Below, piece by piece: positions 1 through 7,929 of a DNA stretch of 41,265 nt; position 1 is the stretch's first letter, and each line of letters starts with the position of its first letter. A program made the translations under genes and the position numbers. The stretch is from positions 1-41,265 of the forward strand of contig JAOUIL010000020.1 of assembly GCA_029883975.1 (NCBI GenBank), given 5' to 3'. The notes beneath the pieces were generated by a model, which was not told where the DNA came from, searched no databases, and saw only the letters and a program-made list of their open reading frames with translations. This stretch comes from Betaproteobacteria bacterium. Its GTDB lineage: Bacteria > Pseudomonadota > Gammaproteobacteria > Burkholderiales > SG8-39.

Positions 1-142
1 GCGGGCCATTCTCATCCCAGCGTGCGCCCAGGCGCACGCTGTCGAAGATGACGATCGCGCCCAGCACGAGGAACAGCCCGGCCATGCCGAGCTCGGCCGT
101 CTTGTAGCGAAACGCCGGCCGCTCACCCGACTGCTCTGCCAT
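1..142 (-). CDS. tctB: TctB family small membrane subunit of a tripartite tricarboxylate transporter (5' part only)
   Basis: Only the first 47 codons are in the window; the rest lies beyond the left edge. The ATG at 142-140 follows a purine-rich GGGAGGGGCGAGGGG stretch that would serve as ribosome binding site. The translation starts MAEQSGERPAFRYKTAELGM and runs into one hydrophobic segment (about residues 19-37), the usual start of TctB proteins: a short cytoplasmic lead, then the first of four helices. It lies 78 bases downstream of tctC on the same strand, the expected order for these transporters. TctB is the small membrane subunit that works with TctA and the periplasmic binding protein. 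Identification rests on the N-terminus plus the tctC neighbour. Confidence 0.72.
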   Translation of the reverse strand, partial: MAEQSGERPAFRYKTAELGMAGLFLVLGAIVIFDSVRLGARWDENGP

Positions 143-165
143 CCCCTCGCCCCTCCCAACGCAAG

Positions 166-196
166 CGCGGCGCGCGGAAGCGTTCCGCGCGCCGCG
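166..196 (-). other. Perfect 14-bp hairpin between tctC and tctB
   Basis: Positions 166-179 and 183-196 are perfect inverted complements, with a 3-base loop. The stem is almost all G and C. No T-run follows in the direction of transcription, so it is not a standard intrinsic terminator. A stem here, just after the tctC stop (221) and before tctB, could stabilise the upstream tctC message or reduce read-through, giving more binding protein than membrane subunits. That role is inferred. Confidence 0.7.
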
Positions 197-220
197 GTGA
201 CTCGTTGCTCCGGCCGGCCG

Positions 221-1213
221 CTACTTGGCGATGAAGCCGGCGCTCTTCATCAGCGACACGTGCCGCGCTTCCTCCTTCGCGACCCAGTCGGCGTAGGCCT
301 TGCCCTCCAGCGACGTGGTGTCGAAGGCGCCCTTTTCCATGAGGTCCTTCCACTCGGGCGTGGCCTGCACCTTCTTCATCAGTTCGATGTAGTACTGGAC
401 CTGGTCGGCCGACACGCCGGCCGGCATGAAGATGCCGCGCAGCATCTTGTAGCTGACGTCCAGCCCCGATTGCTGGCAGGTCGGGATGCTCGACCACGAC
501 ATGGACCCGACCAGGGTTTCCTTGTAGGGCATGCGCTGGTCGTTGAACACGCACAGCGGACGCAGCTTGCCGCCGCGCCAGTGCGCCACGGCCTCGATCG
601 GGTTGTTCACCGAGGAGTTCACGTGCTTGCCCACGAGCTGCACGGCGACCGCGCCGCCGCCCTTGATCGGGATGTAGGTGAACTTGGCGCCCGTCAGCTC
701 CTCGATCGCCGCCGTGATGATCTGGTCTTCCTGCTTGGCGCCCGTGCCGCCCATTTTGTACTTCCCGGGGCCGGCCGCCTTGGCCGCGTCGATGTACTCC
801 TTGGCCGTCTTGTAGGGCGTCTCGGCGTTCACCCACAGCACGAAGTTGTCCAGCGCCATCATCTTCACCGGCGTCAGGTCGCGCCAGTTGAACGGCACGC
901 CCGTGGCGAGCGGCGTGGTGAACAGGTTGGACAGCGTGATGATGATCTTGTGCGGGTTGCCCTGCGAGCCCTTGACGTCGAGGAAGCCCTCGGCGCCCGA
1001 GCCGCCGGACTTGTTGATCACCACCATCGACTCCTTCATCAGGCTGTGCTTGGCGACGATCCCCTGAATGGCGCGCGCCATCTGGTCGGCGCCGCCCCCC
1101 GTTCCGGCCGGAATGATGAATTCCACCGTCTTGGTCGGCTCCCACGCCTGCGCCGCTCCGAGCCAGCCGAGAGCGAAGGCCATCGCCACTACGCGAGACA
1201 CGTTGCGTTTCAT
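221..1213 (-). CDS. tctC: Tripartite tricarboxylate transporter substrate-binding protein (TctC/Bug family)
   Basis: This is a 330-aa periplasmic binding protein of the Bug/TctC family, which captures carboxylates for a TctA/TctB membrane pair. A signal peptide (residues 1-23, cleavage likely after AQA) precedes the mature start WEPTKTVEFIIPAGTGGGAD, the typical Bug beginning with a glycine-rich loop that contacts the ligand carboxylate. The length is usual for the family. I start at ATG 1213 because AGGAGG lies just upstream and the signal peptide begins there. An in-frame ATG at 1282 would add 23 non-signal residues and lies upstream of the predicted transcript start near 1274. The gene is probably driven by the palindrome promoter at 1281-1323. 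The substrate cannot be told from sequence. Confidence 0.93.
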   Translation of the reverse strand: MKRNVSRVVAMAFALGWLGAAQAWEPTKTVEFIIPAGTGGGADQMARAIQGIVAKHSLMKESMVVINKSGGSGAEGFLDVKGSQGNPHKIIITLSNLFTTPLATGVPFNWRDLTPVKMMALDNFVLWVNAETPYKTAKEYIDAAKAAGPGKYKMGGTGAKQEDQIITAAIEELTGAKFTYIPIKGGGAVAVQLVGKHVNSSVNNPIEAVAHWRGGKLRPLCVFNDQRMPYKETLVGSMSWSSIPTCQQSGLDVSYKMLRGIFMPAGVSADQVQYYIELMKKVQATPEWKDLMEKGAFDTTSLEGKAYADWVAKEEARHVSLMKSAGFIAK

Positions 1214-1280
1214 GACTCCTCCTGTGTCGTACGTTTGGATCGCCGCGGCGCGCCGTTCGTAAGCGGAGCTGCCGCAACTC

Positions 1281-1323
1281 ATTGTCGTTTTTACCCGAAA
1301 AGCCTCACATTGACCAGAGTCAA
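1281..1323 (-). promoter_or_regulatory. Putative FNR/FixK/DNR-type class II promoter of tctC
   Basis: The palindrome TTGAC-CAGA-GTCAA occupies 1310-1323. On the minus strand a -10-like GACAAT occupies 1286-1281, its first base 30.5 bases from the palindrome centre. The fhs and formate dehydrogenase promoters have exactly this spacing. The predicted transcript start is near 1274, giving a leader of about 60 bases with AGGAGG before tctC. TTGA-N6-TCAA is the known half-site form for FNR/FixK/DNR regulators. Which regulator binds is not known. Confidence 0.55.
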
Positions 1324-1336
1324 GAATCGGCGACGT

Positions 1337-1358
1337 CGCCTCGCCCTCGTGCGAGGCG
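1337..1358 (-). terminator. Possible terminator hairpin after the usp-terC transcript
   Basis: Positions 1337-1344 and 1351-1358 form an 8-bp GC-rich stem with a 6-base loop. It lies 40 bases past the TerC stop and before the tctC promoter. No clear T-run follows on the minus strand, so this is at best a weak intrinsic terminator. Confidence 0.3.
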
Positions 1359-1397
1359 GAAGACGAGATAAGGCGCGCCCCGGGGCGTTGATCGCAT

Positions 1398-2156
1398 TCA
1401 GGACCTCGGCGGCTCGGCGTCGCCCAGCGGCCCGGACGCCGGGCCGGCCCGCTTGCGCCTTGCCAGCCAGGTGCCGGCCGCGACCACCGCCGCCGCGCCG
1501 ATCGCGCCCGCGATCAGCGCCAGCTTGACTTCGCCGATCGTCGGATTGCCGTCGTTGAAGCGAATGCCCATGCTCTCCATCGGCCCTGCCAGGGCGGGAT
1601 CCGTGACCAGCATCTCGCCGGCGACGAAGCCAAGCAGGCCGCCGCCCACCGTGATGATCACCGGCCAGCGCTCCATCAGGTGCAGCAGGAGCTGCGAGCC
1701 GAAGATCACCAGCGGGATCGAGATGGCAAGGCCGAGGATCAGCAGCACGTAGCTGCCCTGTGCCGCCGCCGCCACGGCAATCACGTTGTCGATGCTCATC
1801 ACGAGGTCGGCGATCAGGATGGTGCGGATCGCGGCGATCAGGTTGTCGCTGGCGTCGATGTCCCCCGTATCCTCCTCCGGCACGAGCAGCTTGATGCCGA
1901 TCCAGAACAGCAGCAGGCTGCCGATGATCTTCAGCCATGGCAGCGCCAGCAGGGCGACGGCAAAGATCGTCAGCACGATGCGCATCACCACGGCCGCGCC
2001 CGAGCCCCAGAAGATGGCCGCCTTCTGCTGCCGGGCAGGCAGGGAGCGCGCCGCGAGCGCGATGACCACCGCGTTGTCGCCCGAGAGGACGATGTTCACG
2101 CCGATGATCTTCAGCAGGCCGATCCAGAACGCTTGCGAGGCGAGTTCGGCGAGCAT
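1398..2156 (-). CDS. TerC family integral membrane protein (YjbE type)
   Basis: This 252-aa, mostly hydrophobic protein has about seven predicted helices. It carries two copies of the family signature: IVLSGDNAVVIALA near residues 22-35 and IADLVMSIDNVIAVAAAA near the middle. The paired acidic/Asn motifs inside helices are characteristic of TerC/YjbE proteins; characterised relatives export manganese or take part in tellurite and metal handling. The protein ends in a short basic, proline-rich tail. The start at ATG 2156 places the first helix as in relatives, though the Shine-Dalgarno signal is poor. The gene follows the universal stress gene after 22 bases on the same strand, so they are probably co-transcribed. 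The substrate metal is inferred only. Confidence 0.9.
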   Translation of the reverse strand: MLAELASQAFWIGLLKIIGVNIVLSGDNAVVIALAARSLPARQQKAAIFWGSGAAVVMRIVLTIFAVALLALPWLKIIGSLLLFWIGIKLLVPEEDTGDIDASDNLIAAIRTILIADLVMSIDNVIAVAAAAQGSYVLLILGLAISIPLVIFGSQLLLHLMERWPVIITVGGGLLGFVAGEMLVTDPALAGPMESMGIRFNDGNPTIGEVKLALIAGAIGAAAVVAAGTWLARRKRAGPASGPLGDAEPPRS

Positions 2157-2178
2157 GCGGCGATGGCGCGATGCGGCC

Positions 2179-2607
2179 CTACTTCACCAGCAGCACGGGG
2201 ATGTCGGCGATGTGCAGGACCTTGGTGGCCGTGGAGCCGACCAGCGCCTTGCCGAGCGCGGTCATGCCGCGCGTGCCGATGTAGATCAGGTCGCAGCGCT
2301 TGTCGCGCGCATGCTTCACGATGCTCTCGGCCACGGGGCCGACGAGCACCTTCGCCACGTAGGCGATCCCGGCCGCGTCGAGCTTGCGCTTGGCCGCCGC
2401 GAGCCGCTCCTCGCCCTCCTCCTCGTAGTACTTGCGGATCTGCGCCTTGCCGACTGCCAGGCCCATGCGCGGCAGCTGCGGCACCGGCAGGTGCACCGTC
2501 ACCAGATGCACTTCGGGCGTTTCCCGGTACCAGTCGGCATGGTCGACGAGGCACTGCACCGCATCGAGCGACCCCTTGGAGCCGTCAACCGCGACGAGGA
2601 TCTTCAT
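2179..2607 (-). CDS. Universal stress protein (UspA family)
   Basis: This is a 142-aa single-domain Usp. It starts MKILVAVDGSKGSLDAVQ, the usual first strand and nucleotide loop, and ends with GTRGMTALGKALVGSTATKV then PVLLVK. That contains the G-2x-G-9x-G-S/T motif of ATP-binding Usp proteins, so it should bind ATP. ATG 2607 is chosen because the conserved first strand starts at once; an in-frame extension to 2649 adds 14 unconserved residues. It is the first gene of a pair with the downstream TerC gene and is divergent from a second TerC gene, suggesting a stress or metal response unit. Confidence 0.94.
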   Translation of the reverse strand: MKILVAVDGSKGSLDAVQCLVDHADWYRETPEVHLVTVHLPVPQLPRMGLAVGKAQIRKYYEEEGEERLAAAKRKLDAAGIAYVAKVLVGPVAESIVKHARDKRCDLIYIGTRGMTALGKALVGSTATKVLHIADIPVLLVK

Positions 2608-2640
2608 GAGCTGGGCGTTCCGCGGAAAGCGCGACGGCGC

Positions 2641-2650
2641 ATTGTACACT
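2641..2650. promoter_or_regulatory. Overlapping divergent -10 elements between usp and terC
   Basis: The ten bases ATTGTACACT read TACACT on the plus strand (2645-2650), 19 bases before the terC GTG, and TACAAT on the minus strand (2646-2641), 33 bases before the usp ATG. The two -10-like hexamers share the central TGTA, so initiation in the two directions could be mutually exclusive. No good -35 is visible on either side. Confidence 0.4.
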
Positions 2651-2669
2651 CCGCCTCTCGGAGAGATGC

Positions 2670-3383
2670 GTGGAACTGCTGCTGGAGCCCCAGGCGTGGA
2701 TCGCGTTCGCCACGCTCACCGCCCTCGAGCTCGTGCTCGGGATCGACAACATCGTCTTCATCTCCATCCTCGTCGACCGCCTGCCGCCGCAGCGCCGCGA
2801 CGTCGCGCGCCGCATCGGACTGGGGCTGGCGATGTTCATGCGCATCGCGCTGCTGCTCGCCATCGCGTGGATCATCGGCCTCACCGCGCCGGTGTTCGCC
2901 GTCGCCGGCAACGACCTCTCCGGGCGCGACCTGGTGCTGATCGCCGGCGGGCTGTTCCTCATCTGGAAAGCGACCGGCGAGATCCACGAGATGTACGAGG
3001 AGCATGGCGCGCCGCCCGAGGCGCCGAAGGCGGCGCACGCCAGCTTCGCCTCCGTGATCGGACAGATCATCGTCATCGACCTGGTGTTCTCGCTCGACTC
3101 CATCATCACCGCGATCGGCATGGTGGACGACGTGCGCATCATGATCGCCGCGGTGGTCGCCTCCGTCGCGCTGATGCTGGTGGCGGCGGGGCCCATCGGC
3201 CGCTTCGTCTCGCACCACCCGACGGTCAAGATGCTCGCGCTCGCGTTCCTCATCATGATCGGCATGGCGCTGGTGGCGGACGGCCTCGACTTCCACGTAC
3301 CCAAGGGCTATATCTATTTCGCGATGGCGTTCTCGGTCGCGGTCGAGATGCTCAACCTGCGGCTGCGGCGCCGGCCGCGCTAG
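2670..3383 (+). CDS. TerC family integral membrane protein
   Basis: This 237-aa multi-helix protein is a second, distinct TerC-family member. The first signature is [20 protein letters not shown] near residues 18-37; the second is [20 protein letters not shown] near residues 130-150. The start is GTG 2670, with GGAGA about seven bases before it and [10 protein letters not shown] matching the family's short lead; no in-frame ATG precedes the first helix. It is divergent from usp-terC across 62 bases and overlaps the convergent fhs stop by four bases. Metal (Mn) export is the likely role from characterised family members, but nothing here proves the substrate. Confidence 0.92.
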   Translation: MELLLEPQAWIAFATLTALELVLGIDNIVFISILVDRLPPQRRDVARRIGLGLAMFMRIALLLAIAWIIGLTAPVFAVAGNDLSGRDLVLIAGGLFLIWKATGEIHEMYEEHGAPPEAPKAAHASFASVIGQIIVIDLVFSLDSIITAIGMVDDVRIMIAAVVASVALMLVAAGPIGRFVSHHPTVKMLALAFLIMIGMALVADGLDFHVPKGYIYFAMAFSVAVEMLNLRLRRRPR

Positions 3384-5050
3384 AACAGCCCCACCACCTT
3401 TCCGTCCACGAGGTCGATCTTCTCGGCCGACGGCACCTTCGGCAGCCCCGGCATGGTCATGATGTCGCCGCAGATCATGACCACGAACTCCGCGCCCGCC
3501 GCCAGCCGCACCTCGCGCACGTTGACCACGTGGCCGTCGGGCGCGCCGCGCACCTTGGCGTCGGTGGTGAAGGAGGATTGCGTCTTCGCCACGCACACCG
3601 GGTAGTGCCCGTAGCCGGAATCCTGCAGCTGCTTGATCTGGCCCCTGACCTTCGCGTCCGCCGTCACCTCGGAGGCGCGGTACACCTTCTTCGCGATCTT
3701 GTTGATCTTGTCCCACAGCGGATCGGCGTCCTCGTAGACAAACGTCGGCTTCGAAGGCTGCTCGCACAGGCCGACGACGATCTTCGCCAGCTCGGCGGCG
3801 CCCTTGCCGCCCTCGCCCCAGTGGGTCGCCAGCACCACCGGCACGCCGAGCGTCTTCATGCGCGCCTGCAGCATCTCGATCTCGGCCGGCGTGTCGAACG
3901 TGAAGCGGTTGATCGACACCACGCAGGGGATGCCGTAGACCTTCTGCACGTTGTCGACGTGGCGCTCCAGGTTCACCAGCCCCTTGTCCAGCGCCGCCAG
4001 GTTCTCCTTGTTGACCTCCTTCACGTCCACGCCGCCGTGGTACTTCATGGCGCGCACCGTGGCGACGATCACCGCGGCGTTGGGCCTGAGGCCGGTCTTG
4101 CGGCACTTGATGTCGAGGAACTTTTCCGCCCCCAGGTCGGCGCCGAAGCCGGCTTCGGTCACCACGTAGTCGACGAGCTTGAGCGCGCTTTGCGTGGCGA
4201 TCACCGAGTTGCAGCCGTGCGCGATGTTGGCGAACGGCCCGCCGTGGATGAAGGCCGGGTTGTTCTCCAGCGTCTGCACCAGGTTCGGCGCGAGCGCGTC
4301 CTTCAGCAGCACCGTCATCGCGCCGTGTGCCTTCAGGTCGCGCGCGTGCACCGGCTTGCCTTCGCGCGTGTAGCCGACCACGATGTTGCCCAGGCGCTTC
4401 TTCAGGTCCTCCAGCGACGTGGCGAGGCAGAAGATCGCCATCACCTCGGAGGCGACGACGATGTCGAAGCCGTCCTCGCGAGGGTAGCCGTTTGCGCTCC
4501 CGCCCAGCGCTATTACGATTTCGCGCAACGCGCGGTCGTTCATGTCCACCACGCGCCGCCACTGGATGCGCCGGATGTCGATGCCGAGCTCGTTGCCCTG
4601 GGTGATGTGGTTGTCCAGCATCGCCGCCAGCAGGTTGTTGGCGAGCGCGATGGCGGAGAAATCCCCCGTGAAATGCAGGTTGATGTCCTCCATCGGCACC
4701 ACCTGCGCGTATCCGCCGCCCGCCGCGCCGCCCTTCACGCCGAACACCGGCCCGAGCGAAGGCTCGCGCAGGCAGATCGCCGCCTTCTTGCCGATGTGGT
4801 TGAGCGCGTCGCCCAGGCCCACCGTGGTGGTGGTCTTGCCCTCGCCCGCTGGCGTCGGGCTGATGGCGGTCACCAGGATCAGCTTGCCGTCCTTCTTGCC
4901 TTTCAGCGTGTCGAGGTACTTGAGCGAGATCTTGGCCTTGTAATGGCCGTAGGGCTCGAGGTGCTCCTCGGCGATGCCCAGGCGCTCGAGCGCGACCTTG
5001 CTGATGCGCTGCAGCTTCGCGGCCTGTGCGATATCGATGTCGGACGGCAT
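3380..5050 (-). CDS. fhs: Formate-tetrahydrofolate ligase
   Basis: This 556-aa enzyme makes 10-formyl-THF from formate, THF and ATP, feeding one-carbon units into purine, formyl-methionine and serine metabolism. The P-loop reads [18 protein letters not shown] (about residues 66-83). It is followed by the conserved [20 protein letters not shown] and [20 protein letters not shown] blocks of the active site. The length matches the family (about 555). ATG 5050 follows GAGGAAA with good spacing. Its stop overlaps the convergent terC stop by four bases. The gene sits directly downstream of the formate dehydrogenase operon, separated by a 68-base region holding its own palindrome promoter, so formate oxidation and formate assimilation are adjacent and probably co-regulated. 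No folD or fchA is visible. Confidence 0.97.
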   Translation of the reverse strand: MPSDIDIAQAAKLQRISKVALERLGIAEEHLEPYGHYKAKISLKYLDTLKGKKDGKLILVTAISPTPAGEGKTTTTVGLGDALNHIGKKAAICLREPSLGPVFGVKGGAAGGGYAQVVPMEDINLHFTGDFSAIALANNLLAAMLDNHITQGNELGIDIRRIQWRRVVDMNDRALREIVIALGGSANGYPREDGFDIVVASEVMAIFCLATSLEDLKKRLGNIVVGYTREGKPVHARDLKAHGAMTVLLKDALAPNLVQTLENNPAFIHGGPFANIAHGCNSVIATQSALKLVDYVVTEAGFGADLGAEKFLDIKCRKTGLRPNAAVIVATVRAMKYHGGVDVKEVNKENLAALDKGLVNLERHVDNVQKVYGIPCVVSINRFTFDTPAEIEMLQARMKTLGVPVVLATHWGEGGKGAAELAKIVVGLCEQPSKPTFVYEDADPLWDKINKIAKKVYRASEVTADAKVRGQIKQLQDSGYGHYPVCVAKTQSSFTTDAKVRGAPDGHVVNVREVRLAAGAEFVVMICGDIMTMPGLPKVPSAEKIDLVDGKVVGLF

Positions 5051-5079
5051 GGCGGATTTCCTCGCGGTTGTCCGCCCGG

Positions 5080-5122
5080 ACTATAGGGGAGCGCGCGCGA
5101 ACGCTCCCTTGACTGCGGTCAA
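5080..5122 (-). promoter_or_regulatory. Putative FNR/FixK/DNR-type class II promoter of fhs
   Basis: The palindrome TTGAC-TGCG-GTCAA is at 5109-5122. The minus-strand -10 TATAGT is at 5085-5080, its first base 30.5 bases from the palindrome centre. The predicted transcript start is near 5073, giving a 23-base leader with GAGGAAA before the fhs ATG at 5050. The 17 bases CTTGACTGCGGTCAAGC are identical to the copy upstream of formate dehydrogenase. The fdsA stop codon (5121-5119) lies inside the palindrome. Confidence 0.6.
5087..5108. repeat. Inverted repeat between operator and -10 of fhs
   Basis: GGGAGCG (5087-5093) and CGCTCCC (5102-5108) are perfect 7-bp arms with an 8-base spacer. They fill the gap between the palindrome and the -10 of fhs. 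This could be the site of a second regulator or, in the other role, a hairpin at the end of the formate dehydrogenase message. No T-run follows it. Confidence 0.45.
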
Positions 5123-7929
5123 GCGCGGGCCGAGGTCAGCGCGAGCGAGCGCCCCTTGCCGTAGCCCGGGTCGGCCGGCCGCGCGCCGCCGCGCGTCACC
5201 CGCACCGCGCAGTACTTGAACTCGGGGATCTTGCCGAACGGATCGAGCACCGGGTTGGTGAGCAGATTGGCCGCCGCTTCCTGGAAGGCGAACGGGATGA
5301 ACACCGCGCCGCGCGGCGTGCCCTCGTCGGCCCGGGCATAGAGCGAGATCCTGCCGCGGCGCGACTCCACGGTCACCACCTCCCCGGGCCGGGCCTTGAG
5401 CGCCGCGAGGTCGAGCGGATGCATGGAAACCACCGGCTCGGGCTCGATCGCGTCCAGCACGCCCGAGCGGCGCGTCATGGCGCCCGTGTGCCAGTGCTCG
5501 AGCTGCCGCCCGGTGATCAGGACCATCGGGAAATCCTTGTCCGGGCGCTCGGCCGCACGAATCAGGTCGGCGGGCACGAACTTGCCGCGCCCGGTGGCGG
5601 TCGGGAAGTGCGTCTGGAACACGACCGGCTGGCCGGGATCGCCCTCGTTCTCGCACGGGTAGGTGACCGACGAGTCGCGCTCGAGGCGCTCCCAGGTGAT
5701 GCCGCGGATCGAATCCATGCAGCCGCGCATCTCGTCCCACACGTCCCTCGGCCCGGCGTAGCGCCATTCGAGCCCGAGGCGCCGCGCCAGCTCCTGGATG
5801 ATCCACAGGTCGGGCTGCGCCTCGCCCGGCGCCTCGAGCGCCTTGCGGCCGAGCTGCACCATGCGGTCCGTGTTGGTGACCGTGCCGTCCTTTTCCGGCC
5901 AGGCGGTCGCGGGCAGCACCACGTCGGCGAGGCAAGCCGTCTCGGTGAGGAAGATGTCCTGCACCACCAGATGCTCGAGCTTCGCCATCGCCGCGCGCGC
6001 GTGCTCGAGGTCGGGATCCGACATCGCGGGATTCTCGCCCATGATGTACATGCCGCGGATCTTGCCGTCATAGGCGGCGTTCATGATCTCGACCACCGTG
6101 AGGCCGGGCTTGGGATCGAGCTCGGCGCCCCAGAACCTCTCGAACCTCGCCTTGGCCTCCGGTGTCGCCACGCGCTGGTAGTCGGGGTACATCATCGGGA
6201 TGAGCCCCGAGTCCGACGCCCCTTGCACGTTGTTCTGGCCGCGCAGCGGATGCAGGCCCGTGCCCGGGCGACCGACCTGGCCGGTCATCAGCGTGAGCGC
6301 GATCAGGCAGCGCGCATTGTCGGTGCCGTGCACGTGCTGGCTGATGCCCATGCCCCAGAGGATGATCGAGGCCCTCGAGGAGGCATACAGGCGCGCCACC
6401 TGGCGGATGGTGTCGGCCGGGATGCCGCAGATCGGCGCCATCTTCTCCGGCGGGAAGTCCTTCGCATTCTCGGCGAGCGCATCGTAGCCGCTGGTCCGGT
6501 CCCGGATGAACGCTTCGTTCACCAGCCCCTCGTCGATGATCGCGTGGATCATCGCGTTGAGCAGCGCGACGTCGGTATCCGGGTGGAACTGCAGGAAATG
6601 CGTTGCATGGCGCGCGAGGTCGGTGCGCCGCGGGTCGGCGACGATCAGCTTCGCGCCCCGCCTGGCGGCGTTCTTCAGCCACGTGGCCGCCACTGGGTGG
6701 TTCGAGGTCGGGTTGGCGCCGATCAGGAAGATCACTTCCGAATGCGCGACGTCGTTTACCTGGTTGGACACCGCGCCCGAGCCGATGCCCTCCAGCAGCG
6801 CCGCCACCGACGAGGCGTGGCACAGCCGCGTGCAGTGGTCCACGTTGTTGGTGCCGAAGCCGGTGCGCACCAGCTTCTGGAAGAGGTAGGCCTCCTCGTT
6901 CGAGCCTTTCGCCGAGCCAAAGCCGGCGAGCGCGGCCTTGTCCCGCTCGCGGACGCGCCGCAGCCCCTGCGCGGCCAGATCGAGTGCTTCCTCCCAGCTC
7001 GCTTCGCGGAACACGTCGCGCCAGTTACCGGGATCGACCCTGAGGTCGGCGGACTTGGCGACGCCCGGCTTGCGGATCAGCGGCTTCGTCAGGCGATGCG
7101 GATGGTGCGCGTAGTCGAAGCCGTAGCGGCCCTTGACGCACAGGCGCCCGTGGTTCGAGGGGCCGTCCTTGCCGGTGACGAAGCGGATGACGTTGTCCTT
7201 GACGTGGTAGGTGAGCAGGCACCCCACGCCGCAGAACGGACAGACCGAATCCACCGTCTTGTCGATCTGCTGCAGCCCGGCGTCGCGCGCGGGCATCAGC
7301 GCGCCGGTCGGGCAGGCCTGCACGCATTCGCCGCAGGCCACGCAGGTGGACGCGCCCATCGGATCGTCGAAGTCGAACACGATCTTCGCGTGCTCGCCGC
7401 GCCAGGCGTAGCCGATCACGTCGTTCACCTGCTCCTCGCGGCAGGCGCGCAGGCAGCGCGTGCACTGGATGCAGGCGTCCAGGTTCACCGCGATGGCCGG
7501 ATGCGACAGGTCGGCCCTCGGCTGATGGCGCGACGCGAAGCGCGGCAGGCCGACCTCGAGCTTGCGTGCCCACGCATCGAGCTCGGAATCCTTGCGGTAA
7601 TGCTTCTCCGGCATGTCGGCCAGCAGCAGCTCGAGCACCATCTTCTGCGACAGCCGCGCGCGTGCGGAGTCGCTGGTGACCTCCATGCCTTCCTTCGGAT
7701 AGCGGCAGCACGAGGGCGCCAGCGCGCGCTCGCCCTTGATCTCGACCACGCAGGCGCGGCAGTTGCCGTCCGGCCTGAGGCCCGGCGCGTAGCACAGGTG
7801 CGGGATCTCCACGCCGTGGCGCTTGGCGGTCTCGATGATCGTCTCGTCGGGCCGGCCGACCACCGTCTTGCCGTTCAGCCTGAACTCGACCGGCATGGTC
7901 GCCTGCTGCCGGGTACTCGCGCGATCCAT
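5119..7929 (-). CDS. fdsA: NAD-linked formate dehydrogenase, molybdopterin alpha subunit
   Basis: This 936-aa catalytic subunit oxidises formate to CO2 in the cytoplasm. Domain order: a 2Fe-2S domain (Cys 46, 57, 60 and 74/75), a NuoG-like linker, two ferredoxin-type 4Fe-4S motifs (ACIQCTRCLRAC and STCVACGECVQACP, about residues 150-215), the CPFCGVGC cluster site (about 235), and the large bis-MGD domain. The active-site segment reads VDHCTRLCHASS, with Cys near residue 370 where selenoenzymes have selenocysteine, followed by His. The ATG overlaps the previous stop as TGATG (7931-7927), so translation is coupled to the FdsG-FdsB gene. An internal ATG at 7896 is an alternative start. The stop lies inside the fhs operator. 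Confidence 0.95.
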   Translation of the reverse strand: MDRASTRQQATMPVEFRLNGKTVVGRPDETIIETAKRHGVEIPHLCYAPGLRPDGNCRACVVEIKGERALAPSCCRYPKEGMEVTSDSARARLSQKMVLELLLADMPEKHYRKDSELDAWARKLEVGLPRFASRHQPRADLSHPAIAVNLDACIQCTRCLRACREEQVNDVIGYAWRGEHAKIVFDFDDPMGASTCVACGECVQACPTGALMPARDAGLQQIDKTVDSVCPFCGVGCLLTYHVKDNVIRFVTGKDGPSNHGRLCVKGRYGFDYAHHPHRLTKPLIRKPGVAKSADLRVDPGNWRDVFREASWEEALDLAAQGLRRVRERDKAALAGFGSAKGSNEEAYLFQKLVRTGFGTNNVDHCTRLCHASSVAALLEGIGSGAVSNQVNDVAHSEVIFLIGANPTSNHPVAATWLKNAARRGAKLIVADPRRTDLARHATHFLQFHPDTDVALLNAMIHAIIDEGLVNEAFIRDRTSGYDALAENAKDFPPEKMAPICGIPADTIRQVARLYASSRASIILWGMGISQHVHGTDNARCLIALTLMTGQVGRPGTGLHPLRGQNNVQGASDSGLIPMMYPDYQRVATPEAKARFERFWGAELDPKPGLTVVEIMNAAYDGKIRGMYIMGENPAMSDPDLEHARAAMAKLEHLVVQDIFLTETACLADVVLPATAWPEKDGTVTNTDRMVQLGRKALEAPGEAQPDLWIIQELARRLGLEWRYAGPRDVWDEMRGCMDSIRGITWERLERDSSVTYPCENEGDPGQPVVFQTHFPTATGRGKFVPADLIRAAERPDKDFPMVLITGRQLEHWHTGAMTRRSGVLDAIEPEPVVSMHPLDLAALKARPGEVVTVESRRGRISLYARADEGTPRGAVFIPFAFQEAAANLLTNPVLDPFGKIPEFKYCAVRVTRGGARPADPGYGKGRSLALTSARA

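Noticed and set aside
2608-2669. Manganese riboswitch (yybP-ykoY type) before terC
   Set aside because: The gap is only 62 bases and also holds the divergent usp promoter, which leaves no room for the riboswitch fold.
2432-5086. Long plus-strand open frame of 884 codons over fhs and terC
   Set aside because: It is antisense to fhs, low in complexity and rich in R, H and A, as expected for GC-rich third positions. No family motif is present.
6810-6840. Selenocysteine in formate dehydrogenase
   Set aside because: The active-site position is a plain Cys codon in LCHASS. There is no in-frame TGA and no SECIS-like element.
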